Source: Streptomyces glaucescens (lineage in GTDB: Bacteria > Actinomycetota > Actinomycetes > Streptomycetales > Streptomycetaceae). From it: 42,477 nucleotides of DNA. Positions 1 through 8,793 of the stretch are shown here, one piece after another; position 1 is the first letter of the stretch, and the number at the start of each line of letters is the position of its first letter. Below the pieces are notes generated by a model that saw only the letters and a list, made by a program, of their open reading frames with translations, did no database searches and had not been told where the DNA came from. The stretch is taken from positions 1 to 42,477 of the forward strand of contig NZ_MUND01000112.1 in NCBI RefSeq assembly GCF_002154375.1. Reading direction: 5' to 3'. The position numbers and the translations under genes are program-made.

Positions 1-3000
1 TCCAGGACGTCCTGGACCCGGGAGATCTCCGTGTTGATGTCCTCGCGGCGGCGCATCAGGATCTCCAGCTCGCGCTGGCCCTCCGCGACCGTGCGCTCGG
101 CCTCGCGGACCGCCTCGGCCTTCAGCTCCTCGGCCTCCTTGACCAGCTTGGCCTTCTTCTGCTCGGCCTCCTTCAGCAGCCCCTCGGCCTTCTTCACCGC
201 GGCGATGCGCACCTTGCCGGCCTCGGAGTTCGCCTCCGACACCAGCTCCTTCGCCTTCGCCTCGGCCTTGGCCAGCTGCTCCTCGGCGGCCTTGATCAGC
301 GCGTCGCAGCGGTCGCCGGTCGACTTCATCGTCTCGGCGGCCTCGCGGCGGGCCCGCTCGTGCAGCTCCTCGATCTCGGTGGTGATGCGGTCGCGCAGCT
401 CCTCCGCCCGCTGCCTTATGGCCGTGGCGTCCCGGCGCGCGCCGACCAGCAGCTCGTCCGCGTCCGTGCGGGCCTTCTCCACCCGCGAGTTGCCCTCGAT
501 CGTCGCCTCGGAGACGATCCGCTCGGCCTCCTTGCGGGCCGCGCCCACCATGGTGTCGGCCTGCGACTCGGCGTCCGCGGTGGTCTTCAGGGCCTGCGCC
601 TGCGCCTCGGCGAGCAGCTTGTCGGCCTCCGCCGCGGTCTCCGAGATGAGCTTGTCGACCTGCTCGGCCGCCTCCGAACGCCGCTTGTTGGCCTCCTTGC
701 GGGCCTCGTCGAGGGTCCGCTCGGCCTCCTCGCGCGCCGCCGTGGTCAGCCGCTCGGCCTCCTCGGCCGCCTCCGACTTGACCCGCTCCGACTCCGTCCG
801 GACGCGCTCCGCGTGCGCCTGCGCCGACCCGACCGTCTCCGCGGCCTCGGCCCGCAGCCGCTCCGCCTCGCCGGTGGCGTCCGCGACCAGCTGCTCCGCG
901 TGGGCGGCCGCGTCGGTGGTGACCCGCTCCGCCTCGGTCCGCGCCTCGGCGGTGACCCGTTCGGCCTCGGCCAGCGCCTCGGTTCGGACCCGCTCGGCCT
1001 CCGCCGCGGTCTCCGTGGTGAGCCGCTCGGCCTCGGCCAGCGCCTCGGTGCGGACCCGTTCGGCCTCCGCGACCGTCTCCGTGGTGAGCCGCTCCGCCTC
1101 GGAACGCGCCTCGGTGATGAGGGTGTCGGCCTGCGTCGCCGCGTCCGAACGGATCCGGTTGGCGTCCTCCCGGGCGTCCGCGCGGGTGCGCGCCGCGGCC
1201 TGGTCGGCCTCGGCGAGGTTGTCCGACGCCTCCGTGCGCAGCCGCTGCGCGTACTCGGACGCGTCCGAGCGCAGCCGCTCCGACTCGGCCATCGCCTCCG
1301 CCATGGTGCGCTCCGCGAGCGACTTGGCGGCCTCGACCTCCTCGGTGGCCTCGTGCCGCATCCGCGCGGCGTCCTCACCGGCGCGCTCCCGCTCCGCGTA
1401 GGCGTCGGAGCGGACCCGGTCCGCCTCTTCCTGGGCCTCCCGGCGGGTACGGTCCGCCGCGTGCTCGGCGGCCGACCGCAGCCCGGCGATCTCCTCCTGC
1501 GCCTGCTCCTGCAGTCCCGCGACAGAGTCCCGCACCTGCTGGGCGCGCTGCTCGGCGGCCGACACCATCTCGGTGGCGCGCCGGTCGGCCTCCTCGACCA
1601 GACGCACGGCCTCGGCCTGCGCCTCCTCCACGCGCTTGCGCGCCGAGGCCAGCAGCTCCTCGCTCTGCTCCCGGGCCCGCTCGCGCTCCTGGTCGGCCTC
1701 CTGCCGGGCCGTGCCCAGGGTCTCCTCCGCCTCGCGGCGACGCCGGGCGGCCTCCTCCTGCGCGGCGGCCAGCGTCTCCGACGCCTCCGCGGCCAGCCGC
1801 TCGGCCGCGGCCTGCGCCTCGGCCCGCATCCGGTCGGCGCTCTCCTGCGCCTCCGTCTTCAGCCGCTCCGCCTCGGCGGCGGCCTCCGACCGCAGCCGCA
1901 CGGCGACGGCCTCGCCCTCCGCGCGGGACGCGGACGCGTCGGCGGCGGCCTCGTCGCGCAGCCGCTCGGCCTCCGTCTCGGCCTGCTGCTGGAGCGTACG
2001 GATCCGCTCGGCAGACTCGGCGCGCAGCCGGTCGGTCTCCTCGGTCGCCTCCCGGCGCATCCGGGCGGCCTCCTCGCGGGCCTCCGTCAGCGCCTGCTCG
2101 GCGGCGGCCAGCCGCGCTTCCGCCTCGGCGTGCAGACGGGCCAGCTCCTCGGCGGCCTCCGTCTGCCGGGCCGCGACCGCGCGCTCGGTCTCCTCGCGCA
2201 GCTCGCGCGCCGCGCGCTCGGCCTCCGCCCTGATGCCCTCGGCCTGCTCGACGGCCTCCTCGCGGTGGCGCGCGGCCTCCGCGCGGGTGCGCTCCAGGGT
2301 CTCCTCGGCCTGCCGGCGCAGCGTCGTGGCCCGCTCGATGGCCTCGGTGCGGACCTTCTCGCTGTCCGCCGTGGCGGTGCGGCGCAGCTCGTCCGCGTCC
2401 GCCTTCGCCTTGGCCAGCAGCTCCTCGGCGGAGCCGGCCGCCTCCTCGATCTTCGCCACGGCCTCCTTGCGGGCCTCGGCGCGGATCTTCTCGCCCTCTT
2501 CGACCGCGTCGGCGCGCAGCTGCTCGGCCTCGCCGCGCAGCCGGCGGGCCTCCTCCTGCAGCTCGACCGTCTTGGCGCGGTACTCCTTGGTGTCGTCCTT
2601 CGCCGCGCCCTTGAGCTGCTCGGCGATGTCGTGCGCCTCGGCGCGCAGCCGGTCCGCCTCGGCCTCGGCCTCCTTGCGGATCCGCTCGGCCTCCTCGGCG
2701 GCGGCCCTGGTGGTCTGCTTGGCGTCCTCGGAGGCCTTGGTGAGCACGTCCTCGGCGGTCTTGGCCGCCTTCGACAGCTGGGTGGCGGTCTCCTCGGCGG
2801 TGACCGTGCGGGCCTTCTCGACGGCCTCCGCGACGATCTTCTCGGCTTCCGCGCGGGCGTCCGCGACCAGCTGCTCGGCCTCGGCCTTGGTGGTCTCGGC
2901 CTCCTTGGTGGCCTCGCTGACCAGCCGGGCGACCTGCTCCTTCGCCGTGCGCGTGCGGGTCTCGTTGGCGGCCTCGGCGCTGGAGAGGGTCTTGGCCGCG

Positions 3001-3875
3001 GCCTCCTTGGCCTCGGTGACCAGCTTCTCCGCCTCGGACTGCGCCTTGCGCAGCGCCTCCTCGGCCTCCGCCATCCGCTGCTCGGCGGCCCGGCTCAGCT
3101 CGGTCGCCTGACGGCGGGCCGCCTCGGACTCGGTGGCGGTGCTGGTGCGCAGCTGCTCGGCGTGGTCGGTGGCCTCCTGGGCCTGCGTGGAGGCGGCGTT
3201 GAGCAGCCTTTCGGCGTCCGCGCGGGCGCGGCGCAGCAGCTGCTCGGCCTCCGCGCGGGCCGCCTCGGCCTCGCTCCGCAGCCGCTGGCGGGCCTCGGCG
3301 GTGAGCCGTTCGGCCTCCGCGCGGGCGGCGGCCATCGCCTGCTCGGCCTCCGCGCGGGACTCCTCCAGGAGCCGGCGGGCCTGCTGCTCGGTGCGGGCGC
3401 GCAGCTGCTCGGCCCACGCCACGTTCTCGTTGACGTGCGACTCGACGGTCTGCCGGCGCTCGGCCAGCTCCTGGTCGAGCTGCTGGCGCCGGGTCACCGC
3501 CTCCTGGTGCAGCTCGGCCTGGAGCCGGGCGGCCTGCTCGGCGTGCTCCTGGAGGATGCGCTGGGTCTGCGCCCGGGCCTGGCTCAGTTCGCGCTCGGCG
3601 TCAGCGCGGATCTGGTCGGCCTGCATCTGCGCGTTGCGCAGCAACTGTTCGGCCTGGTAGCCGATGTCGGCACTGTCGTAGGCGGGCCGGGTCATGAGGG
3701 TACGGCGCGCCTCGTGCAGCTTGGCCCGCAGCACCTCGACCTGGTAGCCGAGGTCCTCGGCGTGCTGGATCGCCTTTTCCCGCTCGGTCCTCAGCCGCTT
3801 CATCTCGGCCTCGAACCGAGAGAGGTGGTCGACGTCAGCCGCCGGCTCTCGCTCCTGGCTCTCGTAGCCCCGCAC
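1..3875 (-). CDS. scy: Scy, polarisome coiled-coil scaffold (3' end off window)
   Basis: About 1,291 codons are present from a GTG start; the C-terminus lies beyond the left edge (about 1,326 residues in S. coelicolor, from memory). The N-terminus reads VRGYESQEREPAADVDHLSR, followed by RFEAEMKRLRTEREKA, which I recognise as Scy. Everything from about residue 60 on is Ala/Glu/Arg/Lys coiled coil with phrases such as AEAERL and ADAERL recurring in a long-period repeat, and no stop in this frame to the edge. The family forms filaments that assemble the tip-organising centre, recruiting DivIVA and FilP to set hyphal polarity and branching. The gene was often labelled a cellulose-binding protein in older annotation. 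It is monocistronic here; its promoter should lie in 3876-4028. The opposite strand also stays open for over 1,200 codons, a by-product of the repeat composition. Confidence 0.93.
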   Translation of the reverse strand, partial: MRGYESQEREPAADVDHLSRFEAEMKRLRTEREKAIQHAEDLGYQVEVLRAKLHEARRTLMTRPAYDSADIGYQAEQLLRNAQMQADQIRADAERELSQARAQTQRILQEHAEQAARLQAELHQEAVTRRQQLDQELAERRQTVESHVNENVAWAEQLRARTEQQARRLLEESRAEAEQAMAAARAEAERLTAEARQRLRSEAEAARAEAEQLLRRARADAERLLNAASTQAQEATDHAEQLRTSTATESEAARRQATELSRAAEQRMAEAEEALRKAQSEAEKLVTEAKEAAAKTLSSAEAANETRTRTAKEQVARLVSEATKEAETTKAEAEQLVADARAEAEKIVAEAVEKARTVTAEETATQLSKAAKTAEDVLTKASEDAKQTTRAAAEEAERIRKEAEAEADRLRAEAHDIAEQLKGAAKDDTKEYRAKTVELQEEARRLRGEAEQLRADAVEEGEKIRAEARKEAVAKIEEAAGSAEELLAKAKADADELRRTATADSEKVRTEAIERATTLRRQAEETLERTRAEAARHREEAVEQAEGIRAEAERAARELREETERAVAARQTEAAEELARLHAEAEARLAAAEQALTEAREEAARMRREATEETDRLRAESAERIRTLQQQAETEAERLRDEAAADASASRAEGEAVAVRLRSEAAAEAERLKTEAQESADRMRAEAQAAAERLAAEASETLAAAQEEAARRRREAEETLGTARQEADQERERAREQSEELLASARKRVEEAQAEAVRLVEEADRRATEMVSAAEQRAQQVRDSVAGLQEQAQEEIAGLRSAAEHAADRTRREAQEEADRVRSDAYAERERAGEDAARMRHEATEEVEAAKSLAERTMAEAMAESERLRSDASEYAQRLRTEASDNLAEADQAAARTRADAREDANRIRSDAATQADTLITEARSEAERLTTETVAEAERVRTEALAEAERLTTETAAEAERVRTEALAEAERVTAEARTEAERVTTDAAAHAEQLVADATGEAERLRAEAAETVGSAQAHAERVRTESERVKSEAAEEAERLTTAAREEAERTLDEARKEANKRRSEAAEQVDKLISETAAEADKLLAEAQAQALKTTADAESQADTMVGAARKEAERIVSEATIEGNSRVEKARTDADELLVGARRDATAIRQRAEELRDRITTEIEELHERARREAAETMKSTGDRCDALIKAAEEQLAKAEAKAKELVSEANSEAGKVRIAAVKKAEGLLKEAEQKKAKLVKEAEELKAEAVREAERTVAEGQRELEILMRRREDINTEISRVQDVL

Positions 3876-4028
3876 TGCGCGGTCCCATCCGTCCCCTGGT
3901 CGCAAGTCTCTCCAAACGAGCTCCGTCCATCCGCCGAACGGGGCCCCCGGGGAATGGTGTCAGATCAACGACGGAGCATGGGCTGCTGCCCCGACGCTCG
4001 TCCCCCGAAACCCGGACCCCGGCACGGA

Positions 4029-4051
4029 TCGCCCCGTTGCAAGCGGGGCGA
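4029..4051 (-). terminator. Hairpin downstream of mce
   Basis: TCGCCCCG (4029-4036) pairs with CGGGGCGA (4044-4051) around a 7-nt loop, 36 bases past the stop codon of the epimerase gene on the minus strand. There is no T run, which is usual for Streptomyces terminators. It probably insulates scy from the epimerase transcript. Confidence 0.5.
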
Positions 4052-4086
4052 CCGCCCCCAACCCTACCGGCCCCTATGTACGAGGG

Positions 4087-4527
4087 TCAGTGCTCAGGTG
4101 ACTCAACAGGCGCCGAAGTGACCAGTTCTGTCAGAACTCCATGGCAATCCTTGGGGTGCAGGAAGGTGATCCGGGACCCCATGGAGCCGCGCCGGGGCTC
4201 TTCGTAGAGCACCCGGACGCCCTTGTCCTTGATGGCGGCGGCGTCGCCGTCGACGTCCGCGGTGCCGAAGGCGATGTGGTGGACGCCCTCGCCGTTCTTG
4301 GCGAGCCACTTGGCGACGGTGGAGTCCTCGCGGGTCGGCTCCAGGAGCTGGAGGTACGAAGCGCCGCCGTCGGACGTATCGTTGATCTTGAGCATGGCCT
4401 CGCGCACGCCCTGCTCTTCGTTGACCTCGGAGTGGAACACCTCGAAGCCGTAGGTGGCACGGTAGAACTCGACGGTCTTGTCGAGGTCGAAACAGGCGAT
4501 CCCGATGTGGTCGATTCGCGTCAGCAT
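4087..4527 (-). CDS. mce: Methylmalonyl-CoA epimerase
   Basis: A 146-residue VOC-fold enzyme that interconverts (2R)- and (2S)-methylmalonyl-CoA, linking propionyl-CoA carboxylation to B12-dependent mutase chemistry. The opening MLTRIDHIGIACFDLDKTVEFY and GVHHIAFGTADV are the paired VOC modules. Expected metal ligands are in place: His7, Gln60, His84 and Glu134, with spacing like the Propionibacterium enzyme (12/65/91/141). Length is typical. It diverges from the thiolase gene at 4674 across 146 bp, and meaB lies 1.4 kb away, so the context is acyl-CoA mutase metabolism. The ATG at 4527 is the only sensible start; a purine-rich CCGGAG lies upstream on the minus strand. Confidence 0.93.
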   Translation of the reverse strand: MLTRIDHIGIACFDLDKTVEFYRATYGFEVFHSEVNEEQGVREAMLKINDTSDGGASYLQLLEPTREDSTVAKWLAKNGEGVHHIAFGTADVDGDAAAIKDKGVRVLYEEPRRGSMGSRITFLHPKDCHGVLTELVTSAPVESPEH

Positions 4528-4673
4528 GGATTCAGTGCAGCGCTCCGGAGGTGGTTACGCAACGTGCGCGCGATCACACCGACAGCCCGATGACGGGCGG
4601 GATACCGCTCAGTACATTCGAGTAAACCCTCGTTCACTCCTCGGCTGTGCAGCCGGTAAGGGGATCGCAGCTC
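4528..4673. promoter_or_regulatory. Divergent promoter region, mce / thiolase
   Basis: The 146 bp between the two divergent starts must hold both promoters. I see no strong symmetric operator. A small hairpin, CGGCT-GTGC-AGCCG, lies at 4642-4655, just before the thiolase ribosome-binding site AAGGGG (about 4658-4663). The stretch AGTACATTCGAGTA near 4610 is an imperfect dyad. Confidence 0.45.
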
Positions 4674-5879
4674 ATGTCTTCTGCAACGAACGGCACGACG
4701 TCCGTCATCGTCGCGGGCGCCCGCACCCCGATGGGGCGGCTGCTCGGCTCGCTGAAGTCCTTCTCCGGAGCCGACCTCGGCGGCTTCGCGATCAAGGCCG
4801 CCCTCGACCGTGCGGGGATCGGCGGCGACCAGGTGCAGTACGTGATCATGGGCCAGGTGCTCCAGGCCGGCGCGGGCCAGATCCCGGCCCGCCAGGCGGC
4901 CGTCAAGGCCGGCATCCCCATGAACGTCCCGGCGCTCACGATCAACAAGGTGTGCCTCTCCGGCCTCGACGCGATCGCGCTGGCCGACCAGCTGATCCGC
5001 GCCGGCGAGTTCGACATCGTCGTCGCGGGCGGCCAGGAGTCCATGACCAACGCGCCGCACCTGCTGCCGAAGTCCCGCGAGGGCTTCAAGTACGGCGCGG
5101 TCCAGATGCTCGACGCCATGGCGTACGACGGTCTGACCGACGCCTTCGAGAACATCGCCATGGGCGAGTCCACGGAGAAGCACAACACCCGCCTCGGCAT
5201 CAGCCGCGAGGCGCAGGACGAGATCGCCGCCCTGTCCCACCAGCGGGCCGCCGCCGCGCAGAAGAACGGCATCTTCGAGGCCGAGATCACCCCGGTCGAG
5301 ATCCCGCAGCGCAAGGGCGACCCGGTCCTGTTCAGCAAGGACGAGGGCATCCGCGGCGACACCACCGCGGAATCCCTGGGCAAGCTGCGCCCGGCGTTCT
5401 CCAAGGACGGCACGATCACCGCCGGCTCCTCCTCGCAGATCTCCGACGGCGCCGCCGCGGTCGTGGTCATGAGCAAGGCCAAGGCGCAGGAGCTGGGCCT
5501 GGACTGGATCGCCGAGATCGGCGCCCACGGCAACGTCGCGGGGCCGGACAACTCTTTGCAGTCGCAGCCGTCGAACGCGATCGCGCACGCCCTGAAGAAG
5601 GAGGGGCTGGAGGTCTCCGACCTCGACCTGATCGAGATCAACGAGGCCTTCGCCGCGGTCGCCGTGCAGTCAATGAAGGACCTCGGGGTGTCCACCGAAA
5701 AGGTGAACGTCAATGGTGGTGCCATCGCCCTGGGGCACCCGATCGGCATGTCCGGTGCCCGTCTCGTGCTGCACCTCGCCCTGGAACTGAAGCGGCGCGG
5801 CGGCGGGGTCGGCGCGGCCGCCCTGTGCGGTGGCGGCGGCCAGGGCGACGCCCTGATCGTCCGGGTGCCCAAGGCCTGA
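4674..5879 (+). CDS. Acetyl-CoA C-acetyltransferase (thiolase)
   Basis: A 401-residue thiolase that condenses two acetyl-CoA into acetoacetyl-CoA, or runs in reverse during beta-oxidation. The acylated cysteine is Cys94 in [11 protein letters not shown]. The C-terminal catalytic pair is His355 in ALGHPIG and Cys385 in [10 protein letters not shown], and NEAF is also present, so the enzyme should be active. I chose the ATG at 4674 ([21 protein letters not shown]) because AAGGGG lies about 10 bases upstream; an in-frame GTG at 4647 would add nine residues with no better ribosome-binding site. meaB follows after 44 bp and is probably cotranscribed. Acetoacetyl-CoA leads through the ethylmalonyl-CoA route to butyryl-CoA, the product/substrate pool of the isobutyryl-CoA mutase encoded at 16988, so the grouping makes metabolic sense. 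Confidence 0.93.
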   Translation: MSSATNGTTSVIVAGARTPMGRLLGSLKSFSGADLGGFAIKAALDRAGIGGDQVQYVIMGQVLQAGAGQIPARQAAVKAGIPMNVPALTINKVCLSGLDAIALADQLIRAGEFDIVVAGGQESMTNAPHLLPKSREGFKYGAVQMLDAMAYDGLTDAFENIAMGESTEKHNTRLGISREAQDEIAALSHQRAAAAQKNGIFEAEITPVEIPQRKGDPVLFSKDEGIRGDTTAESLGKLRPAFSKDGTITAGSSSQISDGAAAVVVMSKAKAQELGLDWIAEIGAHGNVAGPDNSLQSQPSNAIAHALKKEGLEVSDLDLIEINEAFAAVAVQSMKDLGVSTEKVNVNGGAIALGHPIGMSGARLVLHLALELKRRGGGVGAAALCGGGGQGDALIVRVPKA

Positions 5880-5923
5880 GTTCCCGACAGCGGACGAGCG
5901 GATCTCTAGTGAACGGAGCTGTG

Positions 5924-6880
5924 ATGCAGGACGTCTCCTCGCTGGTCGCCCAGGCCAGGGAAGGCCGGCCGCGGGCCGTGGCCCGGCTGATCTCCCTGGT
6001 GGAGGGGGCGTCCCCGCAGCTCAGGGAGGTCATGGCCGCGCTCGCCCCGCTGACCGGCAACGCGTATGTCGTCGGCCTGACCGGCTCGCCCGGCGTCGGC
6101 AAGTCCACGTCCACGTCCGCGCTGGTCACGGCGTACCGCAAGCAGGGCAGGCGGGTCGGCGTGCTCGCCGTCGACCCGTCGTCGCCCTTCTCCGGCGGCG
6201 CCCTCCTCGGTGACCGGGTCCGCATGTCGGAGCACGCCTCCGACCCCGGCGTCTACATCCGCTCCATGGCCACCCGCGGCCATCTCGGCGGCCTGGCCTG
6301 GGCGGCGCCGCAGGCGATCCGCGTCCTGGACGCCGCGGGCTGCGACGTGATCCTCGTCGAGACCGTCGGCGTGGGTCAGTCGGAGGTCGAGATCGCCTCC
6401 CAGGCCGACACCTCCGTCGTCCTCCTGGCTCCCGGCATGGGCGACGGCATCCAGGCGGCCAAGGCCGGAATCCTGGAGATCGGCGACGTCTACGTCGTCA
6501 ACAAGGCCGACCGGGACGGCGCCGACGCCACCGCCCGCGAGCTGAACCACATGCTCGGCCTCGGCGAGTCCCGCGGCCCCGGCGACTGGCGGCCCCCGAT
6601 CGTCAAAACGGTCGCCGCGCGCGCCGAGGGCGTCGACGAGGTCGTCGAGGCCCTGGAGAAGCACCGGGCGTGGATGGAGGAGCGCGGCGTCCTCGCCGAG
6701 CGCCGCCGCGCCCGCGCCGCCCGCGAGGTGGAGACCATCGCGGTCACCGCCCTCCGCGAACGCATCGGCGACCTCCACGGCGACCGCCGGCTGTCCGCTC
6801 TCGCCGAGCGGATCGTCTCGGGCGAACTGGACCCGTACCGCGCCGCCGACGAGCTGGTGGCGGGACTGACGCAGGGCTGA
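5924..6880 (+). CDS. meaB: MeaB-type G-protein chaperone of B12-dependent acyl-CoA mutases
   Basis: A 319-residue G3E GTPase of the MeaB/ArgK family. It loads adenosylcobalamin into methylmalonyl- or isobutyryl-CoA mutase and protects them from inactivation. Walker A is GSPGVGKS (residues 54-61), the metal-binding segment DPSSPFSGGALLGDR begins near residue 84, VETVGVGQSE is the switch region near 146, and NKAD (193-196) gives guanine specificity. Older literature calls members ArgK, a lysine/arginine transport kinase, which is now considered wrong. The ATG at 5924 has GGAG at 5915-5918; in-frame GTG codons at 5909 and 5921 are alternatives. The likely clients are IcmA (16988-18688) and a methylmalonyl-CoA mutase encoded elsewhere. 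Confidence 0.93.
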   Translation: MQDVSSLVAQAREGRPRAVARLISLVEGASPQLREVMAALAPLTGNAYVVGLTGSPGVGKSTSTSALVTAYRKQGRRVGVLAVDPSSPFSGGALLGDRVRMSEHASDPGVYIRSMATRGHLGGLAWAAPQAIRVLDAAGCDVILVETVGVGQSEVEIASQADTSVVLLAPGMGDGIQAAKAGILEIGDVYVVNKADRDGADATARELNHMLGLGESRGPGDWRPPIVKTVAARAEGVDEVVEALEKHRAWMEERGVLAERRRARAAREVETIAVTALRERIGDLHGDRRLSALAERIVSGELDPYRAADELVAGLTQG

Positions 6881-7302
6881 CGCCGAACCGGCGCGTGGTC
6901 ACCATCGCCGGCGGCTGCCAGTTCGACGCCCATGTTCCTCCCCCTGGCGTGAGCGCCCCTCCGCCGCGCACGGCGATCGGCCCGGACACCGGGCCGACGG
7001 TCCGCCGTGGCCCCCGGGTGCCCTCATTCCGCCTCGGTCGAGGAACCTCCGCATGGCCGCGTCCCCTTCGTGGGCCGGCACCGCGCTGAACGCGGGCAGG
7101 GCGGGGGTGCCATGGCGGCGGGCCTGCTGCTGTCCGAGCGGCCGCCGCTCGGGGTGTGCTTCGCCGCGGGTGGGCGCGGTGGCGCCGCTCACCGCGGCGG
7201 TGACGGTGCGGCCTGGCCGACGACACCCGTGGCCCGGCACCGGCGATGACAGCACGCGGGTCTCCGGGCCACCGGGCCGTCCGGCGGGACGGCGTACCGG
7301 GA
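6881..7302. other. 422-bp intergenic stretch, no convincing gene
   Basis: Open frames here (for example around 6899-7255 minus and 7007-7249 plus) lack family features, have Arg/Pro/Gly-rich compositions typical of shadow frames, and lack good ribosome-binding sites. Besides the terminator at 6977-6997, a hairpin CCGAGCGG-CCG-CCGCTCGG lies at 7134-7152. It may hold the remains of a lost gene, but I cannot recognise one. Confidence 0.5.
6977..6997 (+). terminator. Terminator hairpin after meaB
   Basis: TCGGCCCGG (6977-6985) and CCGGGCCGA (6989-6997) form a perfect 9-bp stem closed by a 3-nt ACA loop, 97 bases after the meaB stop. No T tract follows. Confidence 0.55.
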
Positions 7303-8007
7303 TCAGTCGTCCTGGCCGTCGTCGTCGTTGTCGTCCTTGCCGTTGTCGTCGGCCTGGCCGGCCTTGTCGTCCTGACCGTCCTGGTCGCTGTCGTCGGCCC
7401 GGTCGGTGCCGGAGCCGTCGGAGTCGTCGTCGCGGTCGGCGGTGACCTGGCCGGTCTTCAGGTCGACGCGCCAGTCCTCGCCGGGCCCGGCGGTCTCCAC
7501 GCTCCAGCCCGCCGCGCGGTCGTCGTCGTCCAGGTCGACGGAGGTCACGACCCCCTTGGCGGCGCCGGCCCGGGCGGCCTCGCGGGCGTCCACGTCCGCG
7601 CCCTTCAGCAGGCCGCGCGCCTCGGCGGCGTCGTCCTCGTCCCGGTCGGTGTCGGTGGTGAGGATCCTGCCGGTCGCCGGGTCCACGTGGACGGTGTACA
7701 CGGTGCGGCCGGAGCCGAGGATGTCGACCTCCCAGCCGCGGTCGCCGTCGCCGTCGTCGTCCCGCTCGTCGTCGAGGTCGGCGGAGACGACCGTGCCCGG
7801 CTGCGCCTTCAGTGCCGCGTCGATGGCCTGGACGGCGGTCAGCCCGCTCACGGGCGACCGGTCGGCGGCGGCGTCGGCGGCGGCGACGCCCGCGCCCCGC
7901 GCCGCCGTCCTCGCCTCGCCGTCGTCGCCGTCCGCGAAGGCCACCGCGGCTCCGCCGCCGATCAGGGCGGTGGCGGTGACGGCGGCGATGACGATGTTGC
8001 GCTTCAT
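7303..8007 (-). CDS. Secreted PepSY-domain protein with Asp-rich tail
   Basis: A 234-residue protein starting MKRNIVIAAVTATALIGGG, a typical Sec signal peptide ending near AFA-DGD (about residue 27). Two PepSY units follow: roughly residues 52-125 (TAVQAIDAALKAQPGTVVS...VDPATGRI) and 130-200 (AREAARAGAAKGVVTSVDL...DLKTGQV). The last 35 or so residues are almost all Asp, Gly, Asn, Lys and Gln, giving a strongly acidic tail that could bind cations. PepSY domains are found in protease propeptides and in exported partners of two-component systems. The gene diverges from the OmpR regulator at 8128 and the ribosome-binding site GGAGGG sits 7 bases before the ATG. The shared mirror-image promoter region implies it is a target, and perhaps a feedback partner, of that system. 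Confidence 0.85.
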   Translation of the reverse strand: MKRNIVIAAVTATALIGGGAAVAFADGDDGEARTAARGAGVAAADAAADRSPVSGLTAVQAIDAALKAQPGTVVSADLDDERDDDGDGDRGWEVDILGSGRTVYTVHVDPATGRILTTDTDRDEDDAAEARGLLKGADVDAREAARAGAAKGVVTSVDLDDDDRAAGWSVETAGPGEDWRVDLKTGQVTADRDDDSDGSGTDRADDSDQDGQDDKAGQADDNGKDDNDDDGQDD

Positions 8008-8049
8008 GGGGACCCTCCAGGAGTCGGCTCGCTCGGTTCGACGGGATCC

Positions 8050-8120
8050 ACCCTGCCGAGCCGAACCTGAAGCCACGCTGAAGCGACCTGAAGAGCGCTT
8101 CAGCTTCGGTTTGCCACCCT
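8050..8120. promoter_or_regulatory. Mirror-image divergent promoters with CTGAAG repeats
   Basis: Three direct repeats of CTGAAG occur at 8067-8072, 8078-8083 and 8088-8093 (11- and 10-bp steps, one helical turn, as expected for an OmpR-family dimer array), followed by an inverted CTTCAG at 8098-8103. Going outward on each strand the outermost CTTCAG is followed by exactly 11 bases and then CANNNT: CACCCT at 8115-8120 rightward and CAGGGT at 8055-8050 leftward. These are good -10 candidates, and the CTTCAG boxes then sit near -35. The rightward start would fall about 7 bases after the -10, at the ATG of the regulator gene. Binding by the adjacent regulator is inferred. Confidence 0.65.
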
Positions 8121-8127
8121 GGGGGGC

Positions 8128-8793
8128 ATGCGTCTGCTGATCGTCGAGGACGAGAAACGCCTCGCCCTGTCCCTGGCCAAGGGCCTCACCGCCGAGGGCT
8201 ACGCCGTGGACGTCGTCCACGACGGCCTGGAGGGGCTGCACCGGGCGAGCGAGTGGCCGTACGACCTGGTCGTGCTCGACATCATGCTGCCCGGCATGAA
8301 CGGCTACCGGGTCTGCTCGGCCCTGCGCGCCGCCGGCAACGACGTGCCGATCCTGATGCTCACCGCGAAGGACGGCGAGTACGACGAGGCGGAGGGACTG
8401 GACACGGGCGCGGACGACTATCTGACGAAGCCGTTCTCGTACGTCGTCCTGGTGGCCCGGATCAGGGCGCTGCTGCGCCGCCGGACCACGGGCGGCGGGA
8501 CGCCGGTGATCGAGGTGGGTGAGCTGCGGCTGGACACCGGAGCCCGGCGGGTGCTGCGGCAGGACGCGGAGGTGCCGCTGACGGCGAAGGAGTTCGCGGT
8601 GCTGGAGCAGCTGGCGCTGCGGGCGGGCGAGGTGGTCTCCAAGGCGGAGATCCTGGAGCACGTGTGGGACTTCGCCTACGAGGGCGACCCGAACATCGTC
8701 GAGGTGTACGTCAGCGCCCTGCGCCGCAAGCTGGGCACCGGGCTGATCCGTACGGTGCGCGGCGCCGGATACCGGCTGGAGGCCCCGCGATGA
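8128..8793 (+). CDS. OmpR/PhoB-family response regulator
   Basis: A 221-residue two-domain regulator. In the receiver domain the acidic pair is at VEDE (residues 6-9), the phosphoacceptor is Asp51 in VVLDIMLPG, and Thr79 and Lys101 complete the active site. The C-terminal winged helix (about 125-220) has the PLTAKEFAVLE and VDVYVSALRRKL-like segments (here VEVYVSALRRKLG) and ends with the usual TVRGAGYRLE. The start codon lies only 25 bases after the last CTTCAG box. Its stop overlaps the kinase start by ATGA, so the two are coupled. Probable role: phosphorylation-dependent activation of itself and the divergent PepSY gene. The stimulus is unknown; an envelope or cation signal is a guess from the PepSY partner. 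Confidence 0.93.
   Translation: MRLLIVEDEKRLALSLAKGLTAEGYAVDVVHDGLEGLHRASEWPYDLVVLDIMLPGMNGYRVCSALRAAGNDVPILMLTAKDGEYDEAEGLDTGADDYLTKPFSYVVLVARIRALLRRRTTGGGTPVIEVGELRLDTGARRVLRQDAEVPLTAKEFAVLEQLALRAGEVVSKAEILEHVWDFAYEGDPNIVEVYVSALRRKLGTGLIRTVRGAGYRLEAPR

Noticed and set aside
1375..3417. Minus-strand Gly/Arg-rich frame within scy
   Set aside because: Overlaps the Scy frame in a different register and has the composition of an out-of-frame reading.
360..4121. Open frame of more than 1,200 codons opposite scy
   Set aside because: It is the complement of a GC-rich coiled-coil repeat gene, gives a Leu/Gly/Arg-rich repetitive protein with no family feature and runs through the scy start. The real frame on the other strand matches Scy.
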